A program made the translations under genes and the position numbers. The notes under the pieces are model-generated. The model was not told the DNA's origin. It saw only the letters and a program-made list of their open reading frames with translations, and did not search any database. From contig CAVZGN010000001.1 in NCBI GenBank assembly GCA_963774895.1, positions 806,001-870,000 of the forward strand: a stretch of DNA of 64,000 bases. Direction: 5' to 3'. This stretch comes from REEB76 sp963774895. Its GTDB lineage: Bacteria; Pseudomonadota; Gammaproteobacteria; Natronospirales; REEB76. Each line of letters opens with the position of its first letter. Positions within the stretch are counted from its first letter, which is position 1. Positions 9,095 to 17,590 of the stretch are shown here, one piece after another.

Positions 9095-9678
9095 TCGGCT
9101 TCCTGCGCGGTATGATTCTGCATCGGCAGCCCCCCCATCTGCTGATCGATGTGCATGGTGTGGGGTACGAGGTGGAAGCGCCTATGTCCACCTTTTACGA
9201 TCTGCCGGATACCGGCGCTGAGGTGCTGCTGTATACCCACCTGACGGTGCGCGAAGACGCGCATATTCTGTTTGGATTCGGCACCGAGACCGAGCGTCGC
9301 CTATTCCGGGCGCTGATTCGCGTGAACGGCGTCGGTCCGCGCCTGGCGCTCACCATCCTTTCCGGGGTCAGCGTCGACAGTTTCGTGCGCAGTGTGCGTG
9401 ATAATGACACGGCGGCACTCACGCGCCTGCCGGGTATCGGCAAGAAGACCGCCGAACGCCTGGTTGTGGAGATGCGCGACCGGCTGGACGAGGCCGCGGG
9501 TAGCTGGGGCACCGGCCTGCCTGTGATGAATCCGCGTGAGGAAGCCCTGTCAGCGCTGGTGAGCCTGGGATACAAACCCCAGGAAGCCAGCCACATGTTG
9601 CAGGCGATACCGGAATCCGGGGTCAGCAGCGAGGAATTTATCCGTCGCGCCTTGCAGAACGCGGCGCGTGGCGGCTAA
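9091..9678 (+). CDS. ruvA: Holliday junction DNA helicase subunit RuvA
   Basis: Tetrameric junction-binding subunit of the RuvAB branch-migration motor, 195 residues. The N-terminal OB domain starts MIGFLRGMI. The middle has two helix-hairpin-helix motifs (NGVGPRLALTILSG and PGIGKKTAERLVVEMRDRL), and the C-terminal RuvB-binding domain is EALSALVSLGYKPQEASHML. The start overlaps the ruvC stop (ATGA). Confidence 0.97.
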   Translation: MIGFLRGMILHRQPPHLLIDVHGVGYEVEAPMSTFYDLPDTGAEVLLYTHLTVREDAHILFGFGTETERRLFRALIRVNGVGPRLALTILSGVSVDSFVRSVRDNDTAALTRLPGIGKKTAERLVVEMRDRLDEAAGSWGTGLPVMNPREEALSALVSLGYKPQEASHMLQAIPESGVSSEEFIRRALQNAARGG

Positions 9679-9687
9679 AGAGTGCCC

Positions 9688-10728
9688 ATGCCAATCGAAC
9701 GCCTGATGACATCGAAAAGCAGCCCCGAAGACGAGGTCCTGGATCGCGCTATCCGGCCCCGAACGCTGGCGGAATACATCGGCCAGCAAGCGGTGCGTGA
9801 ACAAATGGAGATTTTCATACAGGCCGCCAGGAAACGCGGCGAAGCGCTGGACCATGTGCTCATCTTCGGCCCACCGGGTCTCGGCAAGACCACGCTGGCG
9901 CATATCATCGCCCATGAACTGGGCGTAAATCTGCGCCAGACATCCGGGCCGGTGCTCGAACGCCCCGGTGATCTAGCGGCGTTGCTCACGAATCTCGAAC
10001 CACGCGATGTGTTGTTTGTGGATGAGATTCATCGTTTGAGCGCGATCGTGGAGGAAGTGCTGTATCCAGCTCTCGAGGATTACAAACTCGACATCATGAT
10101 CGGTGAGGGTCCGGCGGCGCGTTCCCTGAAGCTGGATGTGCCGCCGTTCACGCTGGTGGGCGCCACCACGCGTGCCGGGCTACTGACTTCACCCTTGCGC
10201 GATCGTTTCGGCATTGTGCAGCGTCTGGAATTTTACAGCCACGAAGAATTGACCCACATCATCACCCGTTCGGCGCGCATTTTGGCTCTCAGTATCGAAC
10301 CTGAAGGCGCTCGCGAGATTGCTACACGATCGCGCGGCACACCGCGTATCGCCAACCGGCTGTTGCGGCGCGTACGGGACTTTGCCGAGGTCAAGGCGGA
10401 TGGCAAGATCAGTGCCAAAATCGCCCACCAGGCCATGGACCTGCTGGATGTGGACGTGCATGGTTTTGATATGCTGGATCGCAAACTGCTGTTGGCGGTC
10501 ATTGAGAAATTCGATGGCGGTCCGGTGGGTGTGGATAGCCTGGCAGCTGCCATCGGTGAGGAACGCGGGACTATCGAAGACGTGCTGGAGCCGTTCCTGA
10601 TACAGCAGGGGTTCCTGATGCGCACCGCACGTGGGCGTATGGCCACCAAGACCGCTTATCAGCATTTTGGCCTGCAGCCACCGCGGCGCGATGCCGCTGC
10701 AGATCTATTTGACGGGACCCGGGAATAA
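9688..10728 (+). CDS. ruvB: Holliday junction DNA helicase subunit RuvB
   Basis: Hexameric AAA+ motor of branch migration, 346 residues from ATG 9688. The Walker A motif GPPGLGKTT is at residues 61-69, Walker B at LFVDEIHRL, and the sensor region is GATTRAGLLTSPLRDRFG. The C-terminal winged helix ends in RMATKTAYQHFGL. GTG 9682 is an alternative in-frame start; ATG 9688 aligns better with the family N-terminus. It lies nine bases after ruvA. Confidence 0.97.
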   Translation: MPIERLMTSKSSPEDEVLDRAIRPRTLAEYIGQQAVREQMEIFIQAARKRGEALDHVLIFGPPGLGKTTLAHIIAHELGVNLRQTSGPVLERPGDLAALLTNLEPRDVLFVDEIHRLSAIVEEVLYPALEDYKLDIMIGEGPAARSLKLDVPPFTLVGATTRAGLLTSPLRDRFGIVQRLEFYSHEELTHIITRSARILALSIEPEGAREIATRSRGTPRIANRLLRRVRDFAEVKADGKISAKIAHQAMDLLDVDVHGFDMLDRKLLLAVIEKFDGGPVGVDSLAAAIGEERGTIEDVLEPFLIQQGFLMRTARGRMATKTAYQHFGLQPPRRDAAADLFDGTRE

Positions 10729-10731
10729 CCG

Positions 10732-11205
10732 GTGGTCAGGGGAACCGGGCGTAATGTTCAAGGTCACAAAGCGGATGAAGTGCAAGCCAAGACGGCATCC
10801 CGCGCTACGTTTTTCTGGCCGGTGCGCGTGTATTACGAGGACACGGATTTTGGCGGGGTGGTGTATCACGCCAACTACCTCAGATTCCTGGAACGGGGCC
10901 GGACCGAGTGGCTGCGGTTTCTGGGGTTCGAGCAGGATGACCTGCGCGAGCGCCTTGGCGTGCAGTTCGTGGTAGTCGGCATGCAGCTGGCTTTTCACCG
11001 GCCGGCTTGTTTCAACCATGAGTTATCGGTGAGTGTGAAAGTCACTGATATCAAGCGTGCCAGCATGATGTTTGATCAGACGATCATCGACGCCTCGGAT
11101 GAGAATGCGCTGGTGTGTTCCGCCCAAGTACGGGCCGCCTGTGTGAACAGTGTGACTCTGAAACCCAAACCCTTGCCGCGAGAGATCGTGGCGGAGCTCG
11201 AATAA
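10732..11205 (+). CDS. ybgC: YbgC-type acyl-CoA thioesterase
   Basis: Hotdog-fold thioesterase that usually opens the tol-pal operon. The family signature YYEDTDFGGVVYHANYLRFLERGRTE is clear, with the catalytic Asp in DTDFGG. It ends LPREIVAELE. The start is uncertain: GTG 10732 gives 157 residues, whereas GTG 10780 would give about 141, the more usual length. It lies between ruvB and tolQ, the conserved position of the gene. Its enzymatic link to the Tol system is not understood. Confidence 0.88.
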   Translation: MVRGTGRNVQGHKADEVQAKTASRATFFWPVRVYYEDTDFGGVVYHANYLRFLERGRTEWLRFLGFEQDDLRERLGVQFVVVGMQLAFHRPACFNHELSVSVKVTDIKRASMMFDQTIIDASDENALVCSAQVRAACVNSVTLKPKPLPREIVAELE

Positions 11206-11207
11206 CT

Positions 11208-11894
11208 ATGAATGGCCAAGAATCTTTCCTGGAAATAGCCCTGCATGCCAGCCTGGTGGTGAAAATCGTGCTGCTGATACTGGTGCTGGCCTCGCTGGCG
11301 TCCTGGGCGGTAATCTTCCGCAAGCACCGCATGCTCAAGGAAGCGCGTACGGCAACCGACAGCTTCGAAAAACGCTTCTGGTCCGGTGGCGAGATCGCCG
11401 CCATCTACAAGGAGATCAGCGGCTCCGGCGCCGAGAGCGGTATGGAGAGCATCTTCGAAGCGGGCTTCGGGGAATTCGCGCGCCTACGCAAACAGGGCGA
11501 TGCCCAGGGAATGATCATCGAGGGCGCGCGCCGCGCCATGCGCGTCGCCCAGATCCGGGAAGTGGACCGACTGGAAGAGAACCTGGCTTTCCTGGCAACC
11601 GTGGGCTCCACCAGCCCGTATGTGGGCCTGTTCGGTACCGTTTGGGGCATCATGAATGCCTTCCATGGGCTGGGTAACGTGCAGCAGGCCACCATCTCCA
11701 TGGTGGCGCCCGGCATCTCCGAGGCGCTGATCGCCACCGCCATGGGCCTGTTTGCCGCTATCCCGGCGGTGATCGCCTATAACCGCTTTGCCAATCATGT
11801 GGAACGCCTCGAAACCCGCTTCGACAGTTTCCTGGACGAGTTCTCCACCATCCTGCAACGGCACGTGGGTTCGCGTGCCGGCACCCAGGGCTAA
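11208..11894 (+). CDS. tolQ: Tol-Pal system proton channel subunit TolQ
   Basis: Inner-membrane stator subunit (228 residues) that with TolR uses the proton gradient to energise TolA during outer-membrane constriction at division. There are three membrane segments: about residues 14-36, and two after SPYVGLFGTVWGIMNAF (about 130-200), which carry the conserved channel threonine and proline positions (APGISEALIATAMGLFAAIPAVIAYN). Start ATG 11208 is two bases after the ybgC stop. A homologous ExbB is encoded at 57.6 kb. Confidence 0.96.
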   Translation: MNGQESFLEIALHASLVVKIVLLILVLASLASWAVIFRKHRMLKEARTATDSFEKRFWSGGEIAAIYKEISGSGAESGMESIFEAGFGEFARLRKQGDAQGMIIEGARRAMRVAQIREVDRLEENLAFLATVGSTSPYVGLFGTVWGIMNAFHGLGNVQQATISMVAPGISEALIATAMGLFAAIPAVIAYNRFANHVERLETRFDSFLDEFSTILQRHVGSRAGTQG

Positions 11895-11899
11895 GCCGC

Positions 11900-12355
11900 A
11901 TGAGAGCACGACGCAGCAAACGGCGCTTGATGAGCGAGATCAACGTGGTGCCGTACATCGATGTGATGCTGGTGCTGCTGATCATCTTCATGGTGACTGC
12001 GCCGTTGCTGAGCCAGGGCGTGAAAGTGAACCTGCCCAACGCCAGCGCCAAACCCCTGGATCTCAAGGCCAACGAAACTCCGATGATTCTGACGGTGACC
12101 GCAGATGGCAAGTACTATCTGAATATCGGCGCCCATCCCGATCAACCCATCGATGCGCAGCTGGTAGTAGCCACGGCCACAGCCGTATTGAAGCTGAAAC
12201 CTGACACCCACGTCGTAGTCCGCGGTGATCGGAATGCCAGTTACGATTCAGTGTTACGTGGCATGACATTGTTACAGGCAGCCGGTGCTCCAAGTGTCGG
12301 TCTGGAAACAAATCCCAACGATGTGCCGCGTGTAGAAATCACCGGCAAATCATGA
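11900..12355 (+). CDS. tolR: Tol-Pal system protein TolR
   Basis: Single-span ExbD/TolR family protein, 151 residues, partner of TolQ. The transmembrane helix follows the conserved INVVPYIDVMLVLLIIFMVTAP, whose Asp is the proton-carrying residue. The periplasmic domain includes GDRNASYDSVLRGM. The short basic N-terminus (MRARRSKRRLMSEI) fits the positive-inside rule. It lies five bases after tolQ and overlaps tolA by four. Confidence 0.96.
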   Translation: MRARRSKRRLMSEINVVPYIDVMLVLLIIFMVTAPLLSQGVKVNLPNASAKPLDLKANETPMILTVTADGKYYLNIGAHPDQPIDAQLVVATATAVLKLKPDTHVVVRGDRNASYDSVLRGMTLLQAAGAPSVGLETNPNDVPRVEITGKS

Positions 12356-13170
12356 TGGAAACCCTCATGGATACTCGCGCCCAACACCTGATGCCCTGGA
12401 TTTATTCGCTGCTGCTGCACGTGGCCTTTGTAGTGCTGCTGATATTGAGCATCCATTGGACCAATTCGACCTTGCCATCGCTGGGTGGCAAGGGCAACAT
12501 CGCCCAGCCAGTACAGGCCACAGTGGTGGATCAAAAGCTGATCCAGCAGCAGATGGCGTTGCTGCAGGCCCAGGATAAACAGAAGCAGGATGCAGCCCGG
12601 CAACTACAGCAGCAGGCACAGGCGGCCAAGAACGAGCGCCAACAGGAAGAACAGAAAGTCGCCCAGCTCAAACAGCAGCAGGCCTCGGCCCAGCAGGCGC
12701 TCGACCAGAAGCTCGCGGATTTGCAGAAACAGGCCCAGGCTGAACAGGATCATCTGGCCAAACTGAAGGTCGAAGCCGCTGCCCAGGCGAAGCAGCGCCA
12801 GAGCGCGGAGAACGCGCGCCGTCAGGCGGAATTGAAGCGTGAGATCGCTGCTGAACAGAATGCTTTAGAAGCGAAAAAAGCCAGCTATAAACAGCAATGG
12901 GCAGCACTGATCACGCAAAAAATTGAAAATAACTGGATAAAGTCACCGACTGCCCCGGATAATCTAAAATGCATCCTCAACGTCCAGGAGGTGCCGGGCG
13001 GCACGGTGACTAACGTCCAGGTTGGAAATTGCAATGGTGACGATGCGGTGCGCCAATCGATCATAAATGCTGTATATCAATCTTCACCTTTGCCGCCGCC
13101 ACCGGATCCATCGGTATTCGATCGCAATTTGACCATCACATTTTGTCCGGGATGCAGCCCAGGAAACTGA
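12352..13170 (+). CDS. tolA: Tol-Pal system protein TolA
   Basis: Periplasm-spanning link between TolQR and TolB/Pal, 272 residues. It has one N-terminal transmembrane helix (about 15-36), a long Lys/Ala/Gln-rich helical domain II (about 55-180, many KQQQ, AQAEQ and ARRQAELKRE runs) and a C-terminal domain III (about 185-272; WAALITQKIENNW, CILNVQEVPGG) with two conserved cysteines. It overlaps tolR (ATGA); ATG 12355 or 12367 are possible later starts. Confidence 0.93.
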   Translation: MMETLMDTRAQHLMPWIYSLLLHVAFVVLLILSIHWTNSTLPSLGGKGNIAQPVQATVVDQKLIQQQMALLQAQDKQKQDAARQLQQQAQAAKNERQQEEQKVAQLKQQQASAQQALDQKLADLQKQAQAEQDHLAKLKVEAAAQAKQRQSAENARRQAELKREIAAEQNALEAKKASYKQQWAALITQKIENNWIKSPTAPDNLKCILNVQEVPGGTVTNVQVGNCNGDDAVRQSIINAVYQSSPLPPPPDPSVFDRNLTITFCPGCSPGN

Positions 13171-13172
13171 GT

Positions 13173-14483
13173 ATGACGCGTAAAATCTTATTAATCATCG
13201 GACTGGCCTTGCTGCCGTTGGCGGCTACGCGCGCGACGCTGGAAATTACCATTACCCGGGGCGTGAACACTGCTGTGCCGGTGGCCATCGTGCCGTTTGC
13301 CTGGCAAGTACAGGGCCCAGTACCAGCGACCGATATGGCTGCAGTCATCAGCGCCGACCTCACCCGCAGCGGCCGTTTCAATGCCATACCCGTGAAGTCC
13401 ATGCTGGAAAAACCCACGGATGCCAGCGCCATTAACTTCACCAACTGGCGAATACTGGCCGTAAGCGATCTGGTGATCGGCCGCATCAAGCCCGCCGGCA
13501 GCGGCAATTACCAGGTGGAGTTCCAGGTATTCAATGTGTACACCGGCCAGCAGCTTCTGGGACTGAGTGTTTTGACGACACCGCAAGGCCTGCGCTGGAC
13601 CGCCCACAAGATCAGCGACCTGATTTACCAGAAGCTCACTGGTCAGCGCGGCGCCTTTGCCACGCGCATTGCCTACGTGGAAGTCTCGGGGAAAGCCGGC
13701 AAGGACAGCCACTATGCGCTGGTGGTGGCGGATTCCGATGGCGCCAATCCCCAGACTGTTTTCGATTCCAACCAACCCATCATGTCGCCGGATTGGTCCC
13801 CCGATGGCAAGTATCTCGCGTATGTGTCTTTCGAAGATCAACGGCCGGCCATCTACTGGCAGAATATTTACACCGGACGCCGCGAACTTTTATCGGAGAA
13901 ACCGGGACTCAATAGTGCGCCGGTATTCTCACCGGATGGCAAGTCATTGGCACTGGTTTTGTCGTCGTCACCAGGCAACCCGGATATATATGTAATGAAT
14001 CTGGCTTCGCATACACTCCGGCGTATCACCGACTCAGACGCCATCGATACGGAACCCACATGGTCACCGGATGGTCATAGTTTGTACTTCACCTCTGACA
14101 GAGGCGGCAGTCCGCAAATCTACAAAGTGAATATGAGCGGCGGTACGCCACAACGTGTCACCTTCGACGGCAGCTACAATGCGCGGCCGCGAATTTCTCC
14201 CGATGGACAGATCCTGACCATGGTGCACCGTGATAATGGCCAGTTACACATCGCCGTCATGAACCTGAACACCGGTGCGTTGCTTACCCTGACAGATGGA
14301 ATTCTGGACAAGTCGCCGAGCTTCGCCCCCAACGGCAGCATGATCATCTATGAAGCCGATTACCGCGATCAGGGCGTGTTGGCGGAGGTTTCGGTAGACG
14401 GTCAGGTGCGCGAGCGCCTGTCGGAATCGCAAACCGGCATCAGCGTGCATGCTCCCGTTTGGGGCCCATTCCTGTCACAATAG
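13173..14483 (+). CDS. tolB: Tol-Pal system beta-propeller protein TolB
   Basis: Periplasmic protein that binds Pal and TolA, 436 residues. A signal peptide (MTRKILLIIGLALLPLAATRA) is followed by an N-terminal alpha/beta domain and six WD40-like beta-propeller blades. The blades are visible as repeated SPDWSPDGKYLAY, PVFSPDGKSLAL, PTWSPDGHSLYF, PRISPDGQILTM and PSFAPNGSMIIY. ATG 13173 was chosen because AGGA lies eight bases upstream and it opens the signal sequence; the frame is open earlier, within tolA. Confidence 0.96.
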   Translation: MTRKILLIIGLALLPLAATRATLEITITRGVNTAVPVAIVPFAWQVQGPVPATDMAAVISADLTRSGRFNAIPVKSMLEKPTDASAINFTNWRILAVSDLVIGRIKPAGSGNYQVEFQVFNVYTGQQLLGLSVLTTPQGLRWTAHKISDLIYQKLTGQRGAFATRIAYVEVSGKAGKDSHYALVVADSDGANPQTVFDSNQPIMSPDWSPDGKYLAYVSFEDQRPAIYWQNIYTGRRELLSEKPGLNSAPVFSPDGKSLALVLSSSPGNPDIYVMNLASHTLRRITDSDAIDTEPTWSPDGHSLYFTSDRGGSPQIYKVNMSGGTPQRVTFDGSYNARPRISPDGQILTMVHRDNGQLHIAVMNLNTGALLTLTDGILDKSPSFAPNGSMIIYEADYRDQGVLAEVSVDGQVRERLSESQTGISVHAPVWGPFLSQ

Positions 14484-14532
14484 ACAGCAACTAATTCTTG
14501 AAAGACACCGTTTTAATCGCAAGGAGACAGTC

Positions 14533-15063
14533 ATGAAAACTTTACGTTTTGGTTGCATGGCACTAGCGGTGGCCTTGTTTGCCGCCGGGTGTGCTAAAAC
14601 GGTCAAGCCAGTAACAGCGCCTGCAGTAACAACTCATGTCGCAGCACCGAGTACTGCACCCACGATGTCCACCGCTGCTGCGCCTCCTCAGACGCAGGTC
14701 AGTCCGTTGGATGACCCCAACAATATTCTTTACAAGAAAATTGTGTATTTCGATTTCGACAAGAGCAATATCAAGCCGGAATTCCTCGACTTGCTCACGG
14801 CACATGCGAAATATCTGATTGCCAATCCGAACCAGAAGATCCGCATCGAGGGGTATACCGATGAACGCGGTACCTGGGAGTACAACATCGCGCTGGGCGA
14901 TCGCCGCGCACAGTCGGTGCGCCGCTTCCTGCTGTTCCAGGGCGTTAACCCCGACCAGATCAGCACTGTCAGTTATGGCGAGGCCCACGCGGTCTGCAGC
15001 GAGCACATCGAAAGCTGCTGGTCCCAGAACCGGCGTGCCGTCCTGGTATATCTCAGTCAATGA
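14533..15063 (+). CDS. pal: peptidoglycan-associated lipoprotein Pal
   Basis: Outer-membrane lipoprotein, 176 residues, that anchors the outer membrane to peptidoglycan. It has a lipobox LFAAGC (acylated C20), a Thr/Ala/Pro linker, then an OmpA-like domain with the peptidoglycan-binding signature (FDFDKSNIKPEF, GYTDERGTWEYNIALGDRRAQSVRRFL). AAGGAGACAG lies just before ATG 14533. It overlaps the next gene by four bases. Confidence 0.97.
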   Translation: MKTLRFGCMALAVALFAAGCAKTVKPVTAPAVTTHVAAPSTAPTMSTAAAPPQTQVSPLDDPNNILYKKIVYFDFDKSNIKPEFLDLLTAHAKYLIANPNQKIRIEGYTDERGTWEYNIALGDRRAQSVRRFLLFQGVNPDQISTVSYGEAHAVCSEHIESCWSQNRRAVLVYLSQ

Positions 15064-15848
15064 AACTACGCACCTGTATCTACCTGGCGGCAATACTGCC
15101 GGCGCTGCTAACCGGCTGCAGTACCACTGTTAAGCCCGACGATCCGGTGTATATCCGCCAGCAACAACTGGAGGCGCGGGTAGATAGGTTGGATCAGATT
15201 TTTAATAACCAGAGTTTGGTGAATCTGTCGCAGAACGTCGATAGTTTGCAGCAACAGCTCAATGAGCTGCGGGGTGATATACAGGTGCTGCAGCACGACC
15301 AGCAACTCACCGTCAAGCAGCAGCGCGATCTATATTCCGATCTGGACAAGCGCCTGCAGAAGCTGGAGCTCAGCCTAAATACCGCATCAGGTACCGCGGC
15401 AAAGAATAGTGCGGTTAGCTCCGCGCCTTCCGCGAGTAGTAGCGGCGGAATGGCTATGGCGGGCGGCGATCAGGCAGCTTATCAGCAGAATTTCAACCTT
15501 CTCAAACAGGGACGTTATGAAGACGCCATTAACGGTTTCACCAATTTCATTCAGCAGTATCCGCAAAGCCCGCTGGTGCCCAACGCGGAATTCTGGATGG
15601 GTGAAGCCCATTATCAGATGAGTGATTTCCCCGGTGCATTGGTCAATTATCAGGCCGTGCGTCAAGGCTATCCGGATTCCAACAAGGCGCCGGATGCACT
15701 GCTGAAAATCGGCTATTCGCAATATGAAATGCAGAAATACGCAGACGCTCGCAAGACGCTGGAAAGCGTCATCAAACAATATCCCGGCACCAGCGTGGCA
15801 AATCTGGCGAAGCAAAGACTGCAACGCATGCACAAAGAAGGGCACTGA
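15060..15848 (+). CDS. cpoB: Tol-Pal-associated TPR protein CpoB (YbgF)
   Basis: Cell-division coordinator of the Tol-Pal locus, linking outer-membrane constriction with peptidoglycan synthesis. It has 262 residues: N-terminal export signal, coiled-coil trimerisation region (about 33-105, LEARVDRLDQIFNNQ..., LDKRLQKLELSLN) and C-terminal TPR repeats (YQQNFNLLKQGRYEDAINGF, NAEFWMGEAHYQM, PDALLKIGYSQYEMQKYADARKTL). The signal ends LLTGCSTT, which reads as a lipobox; E. coli CpoB is soluble periplasmic, so lipidation is a possible difference here. Start overlaps pal (ATGA). Confidence 0.93.
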   Translation: MKLRTCIYLAAILPALLTGCSTTVKPDDPVYIRQQQLEARVDRLDQIFNNQSLVNLSQNVDSLQQQLNELRGDIQVLQHDQQLTVKQQRDLYSDLDKRLQKLELSLNTASGTAAKNSAVSSAPSASSSGGMAMAGGDQAAYQQNFNLLKQGRYEDAINGFTNFIQQYPQSPLVPNAEFWMGEAHYQMSDFPGALVNYQAVRQGYPDSNKAPDALLKIGYSQYEMQKYADARKTLESVIKQYPGTSVANLAKQRLQRMHKEGH

Positions 15849-15865
15849 TCTTATAAAGGCGCCCA

Positions 15866-16558
15866 TTGAACGTCTCTGCTATGACGGTAAAACCGCAGCG
15901 TGATGAATTGCCCGCGAACCAGCGGCTGCGAATCACCGAGATCTTCCATTCCATCCAGGGCGAAGCCGACACCGTCGGCTGGCCGACCGTGTTCGTGCGC
16001 TTAACGGGCTGTCCTTTGCGCTGCCAGTATTGCGATACCGCCTATGCATTCCATGGCGGAGAGTGGATGAGTATCGAAACTGTTCTGTTGCGCGTGGCGG
16101 AGTATCAGCCTCGTTATGTGACCGTGACAGGCGGCGAGCCACTGGCACAGAAAAATTGTGCGAGTCTGCTTAGTCACCTGTGTGATACCGGTTATCGTGT
16201 ATCCATTGAGACTGGCGGGTCGCTTCCGATCGTCGGCATGGACGCGCGCGTGATACGGGTCCTGGATCTAAAGACACCGGGGTCGGGCGAATGCCAGCGT
16301 AATCTGTATGCCAATATTCCACACTTGCGCGAACAGGATATGGTGAAATTCGTTATATGTGATCGTAACGATTACGAATGGTCACGGGATCTACTGAAAG
16401 AGCATAAATTAACTGAACGTTGCCAGGTGTTGTTTTCACCGAGCCACGAGCAATTGAAAGCAGTCGAATTGGCAGAATGGATCCTTGTTGACCGGTTACC
16501 GGTGCGCCTGCAGTTACAGCTGCACAAATACCTTTGGGGCAACGTGCCGGGACATTGA
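15866..16558 (+). CDS. queE: 7-carboxy-7-deazaguanine synthase QueE
   Basis: Radical-SAM enzyme of queuosine (7-deazaguanine) synthesis that converts carboxytetrahydropterin to 7-carboxy-7-deazaguanine. It has 230 residues. The iron-sulphur motif CPLRCQYC (CxxxCxxC) is preceded by EIFHSIQGE and followed by VTVTGGEPL. TTG 15866 was chosen because AAAGG lies seven bases upstream; ATG 15881 is the alternative and lacks a ribosome-binding site. It is followed by queC, the next enzyme of the pathway. Confidence 0.94.
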   Translation: MNVSAMTVKPQRDELPANQRLRITEIFHSIQGEADTVGWPTVFVRLTGCPLRCQYCDTAYAFHGGEWMSIETVLLRVAEYQPRYVTVTGGEPLAQKNCASLLSHLCDTGYRVSIETGGSLPIVGMDARVIRVLDLKTPGSGECQRNLYANIPHLREQDMVKFVICDRNDYEWSRDLLKEHKLTERCQVLFSPSHEQLKAVELAEWILVDRLPVRLQLQLHKYLWGNVPGH

Positions 16559-16578
16559 CCAAAGCACAGATGAGATCA

Positions 16579-17247
16579 ATGAAAAAAGCGGTTGTACTGT
16601 TGTCCGGCGGACTGGATTCCGCCACTACACTTGCGATTGCAAAGCAGAATGGCTATGCCTGCTATGCACTGAGCATTGCTTATGGGCAGCGCCACAGTGC
16701 TGAGCTTGCAGCCGCCATACGGATTGTAGATGCGTTCGGCGTATCTGAGCATAAGACATTGACTTTGGACCTTTCGATAATTGGTGGCTCCGCGCTGACC
16801 GATATGCATATTGCGGTCCCGACGCAGCTATCCGAGGGCATACCAGTGACCTACGTACCCGCCCGGAATACCTTGTTTTTAACACTGGCGCTGGGCTGGG
16901 CTGAAGTATTGGGTGCTCAAGATATATTCATCGGTGTGAACGCCGTGGATTATTCCGGTTATCCGGACTGTCGTGCGGAATTCATCCAGGCCTTCGAAAG
17001 GCTGGCGAATCTCGCCACCAAAGCCGGCGTGGAAGGTCGCTCATTCCGTATCCGTACGCCGTTGTTGGATTGCTCCAAGTCAGAAATAATCCGTCGTGGT
17101 CTGGCTCTGGGGGTGGATTATGCTTTGACGGTGTCATGTTATAGCGCTGATCGCGAGGGGCGTGCCTGCGGAGTATGTGATAGCTGCCGTTTGCGAAAGC
17201 AGGGTTTCAGGGAAGCCGGCATTCCGGATCCCACGGTGTATTTCTGA
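16579..17247 (+). CDS. queC: 7-cyano-7-deazaguanine synthase QueC
   Basis: ATP-dependent enzyme that turns 7-carboxy-7-deazaguanine into preQ0, precursor of queuosine in tRNA. It has 222 residues. The PP-loop SGGLDSATT is at the N-terminus, YVPARNTLFLTLALGWAE and INAVDYSGYPDCR-like segments follow, and the C-terminal zinc site is CYSADREGRACGVCDSC (four Cys). ATG 16579 places the PP-loop at the usual distance; earlier in-frame codons reach 16534 inside queE. Confidence 0.95.
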   Translation: MKKAVVLLSGGLDSATTLAIAKQNGYACYALSIAYGQRHSAELAAAIRIVDAFGVSEHKTLTLDLSIIGGSALTDMHIAVPTQLSEGIPVTYVPARNTLFLTLALGWAEVLGAQDIFIGVNAVDYSGYPDCRAEFIQAFERLANLATKAGVEGRSFRIRTPLLDCSKSEIIRRGLALGVDYALTVSCYSADREGRACGVCDSCRLRKQGFREAGIPDPTVYF

Positions 17248-17372
17248 TGGGTTGTATTCGAGACCATATAGGCTATCATGCGCGCCTTCGCTGCAAGACT
17301 TTGGAATCGGGCCATGGGTGACCTGCTCAGTCATGGCATTGTCAAAACACAGGTAGCTAGTTCACAAGATCC

Positions 17373-17448
17373 GGGCCGTTAGCTCAGCCGGTAGAGCAGC
17401 TGGCTTTTAACCAGTTGGTCGGGCGTTCGAATCGCCCACGGCCCACCA
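17373..17448 (+). tRNA. tRNA-Lys (anticodon UUU)
   Basis: A 76-base cloverleaf with encoded CCA. The acceptor GGGCCGT pairs with ACGGCCC. The D-arm is AGCTCAGCCGGTAGAGC. The anticodon stem GCTGG/CCAGT encloses CTTTTAA with anticodon TTT, and the T-arm is GGGCGTTCGAATCGCCC. Location after queC is the same as in several other gammaproteobacteria. Confidence 0.97.
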
Positions 17449-17590
17449 AATCTTAAGAACAGACGCGCGTGCTGCGTGTCCTTCTGAGCCCGTCATCTGA
17501 TAAAATTCCAATCAGCATTGGCTAGTGCCCGGTGCGCGTTAGCCGACATTGAATTGTTCACTAGGGATTCGAGCTGGAGGTCGTATTCAC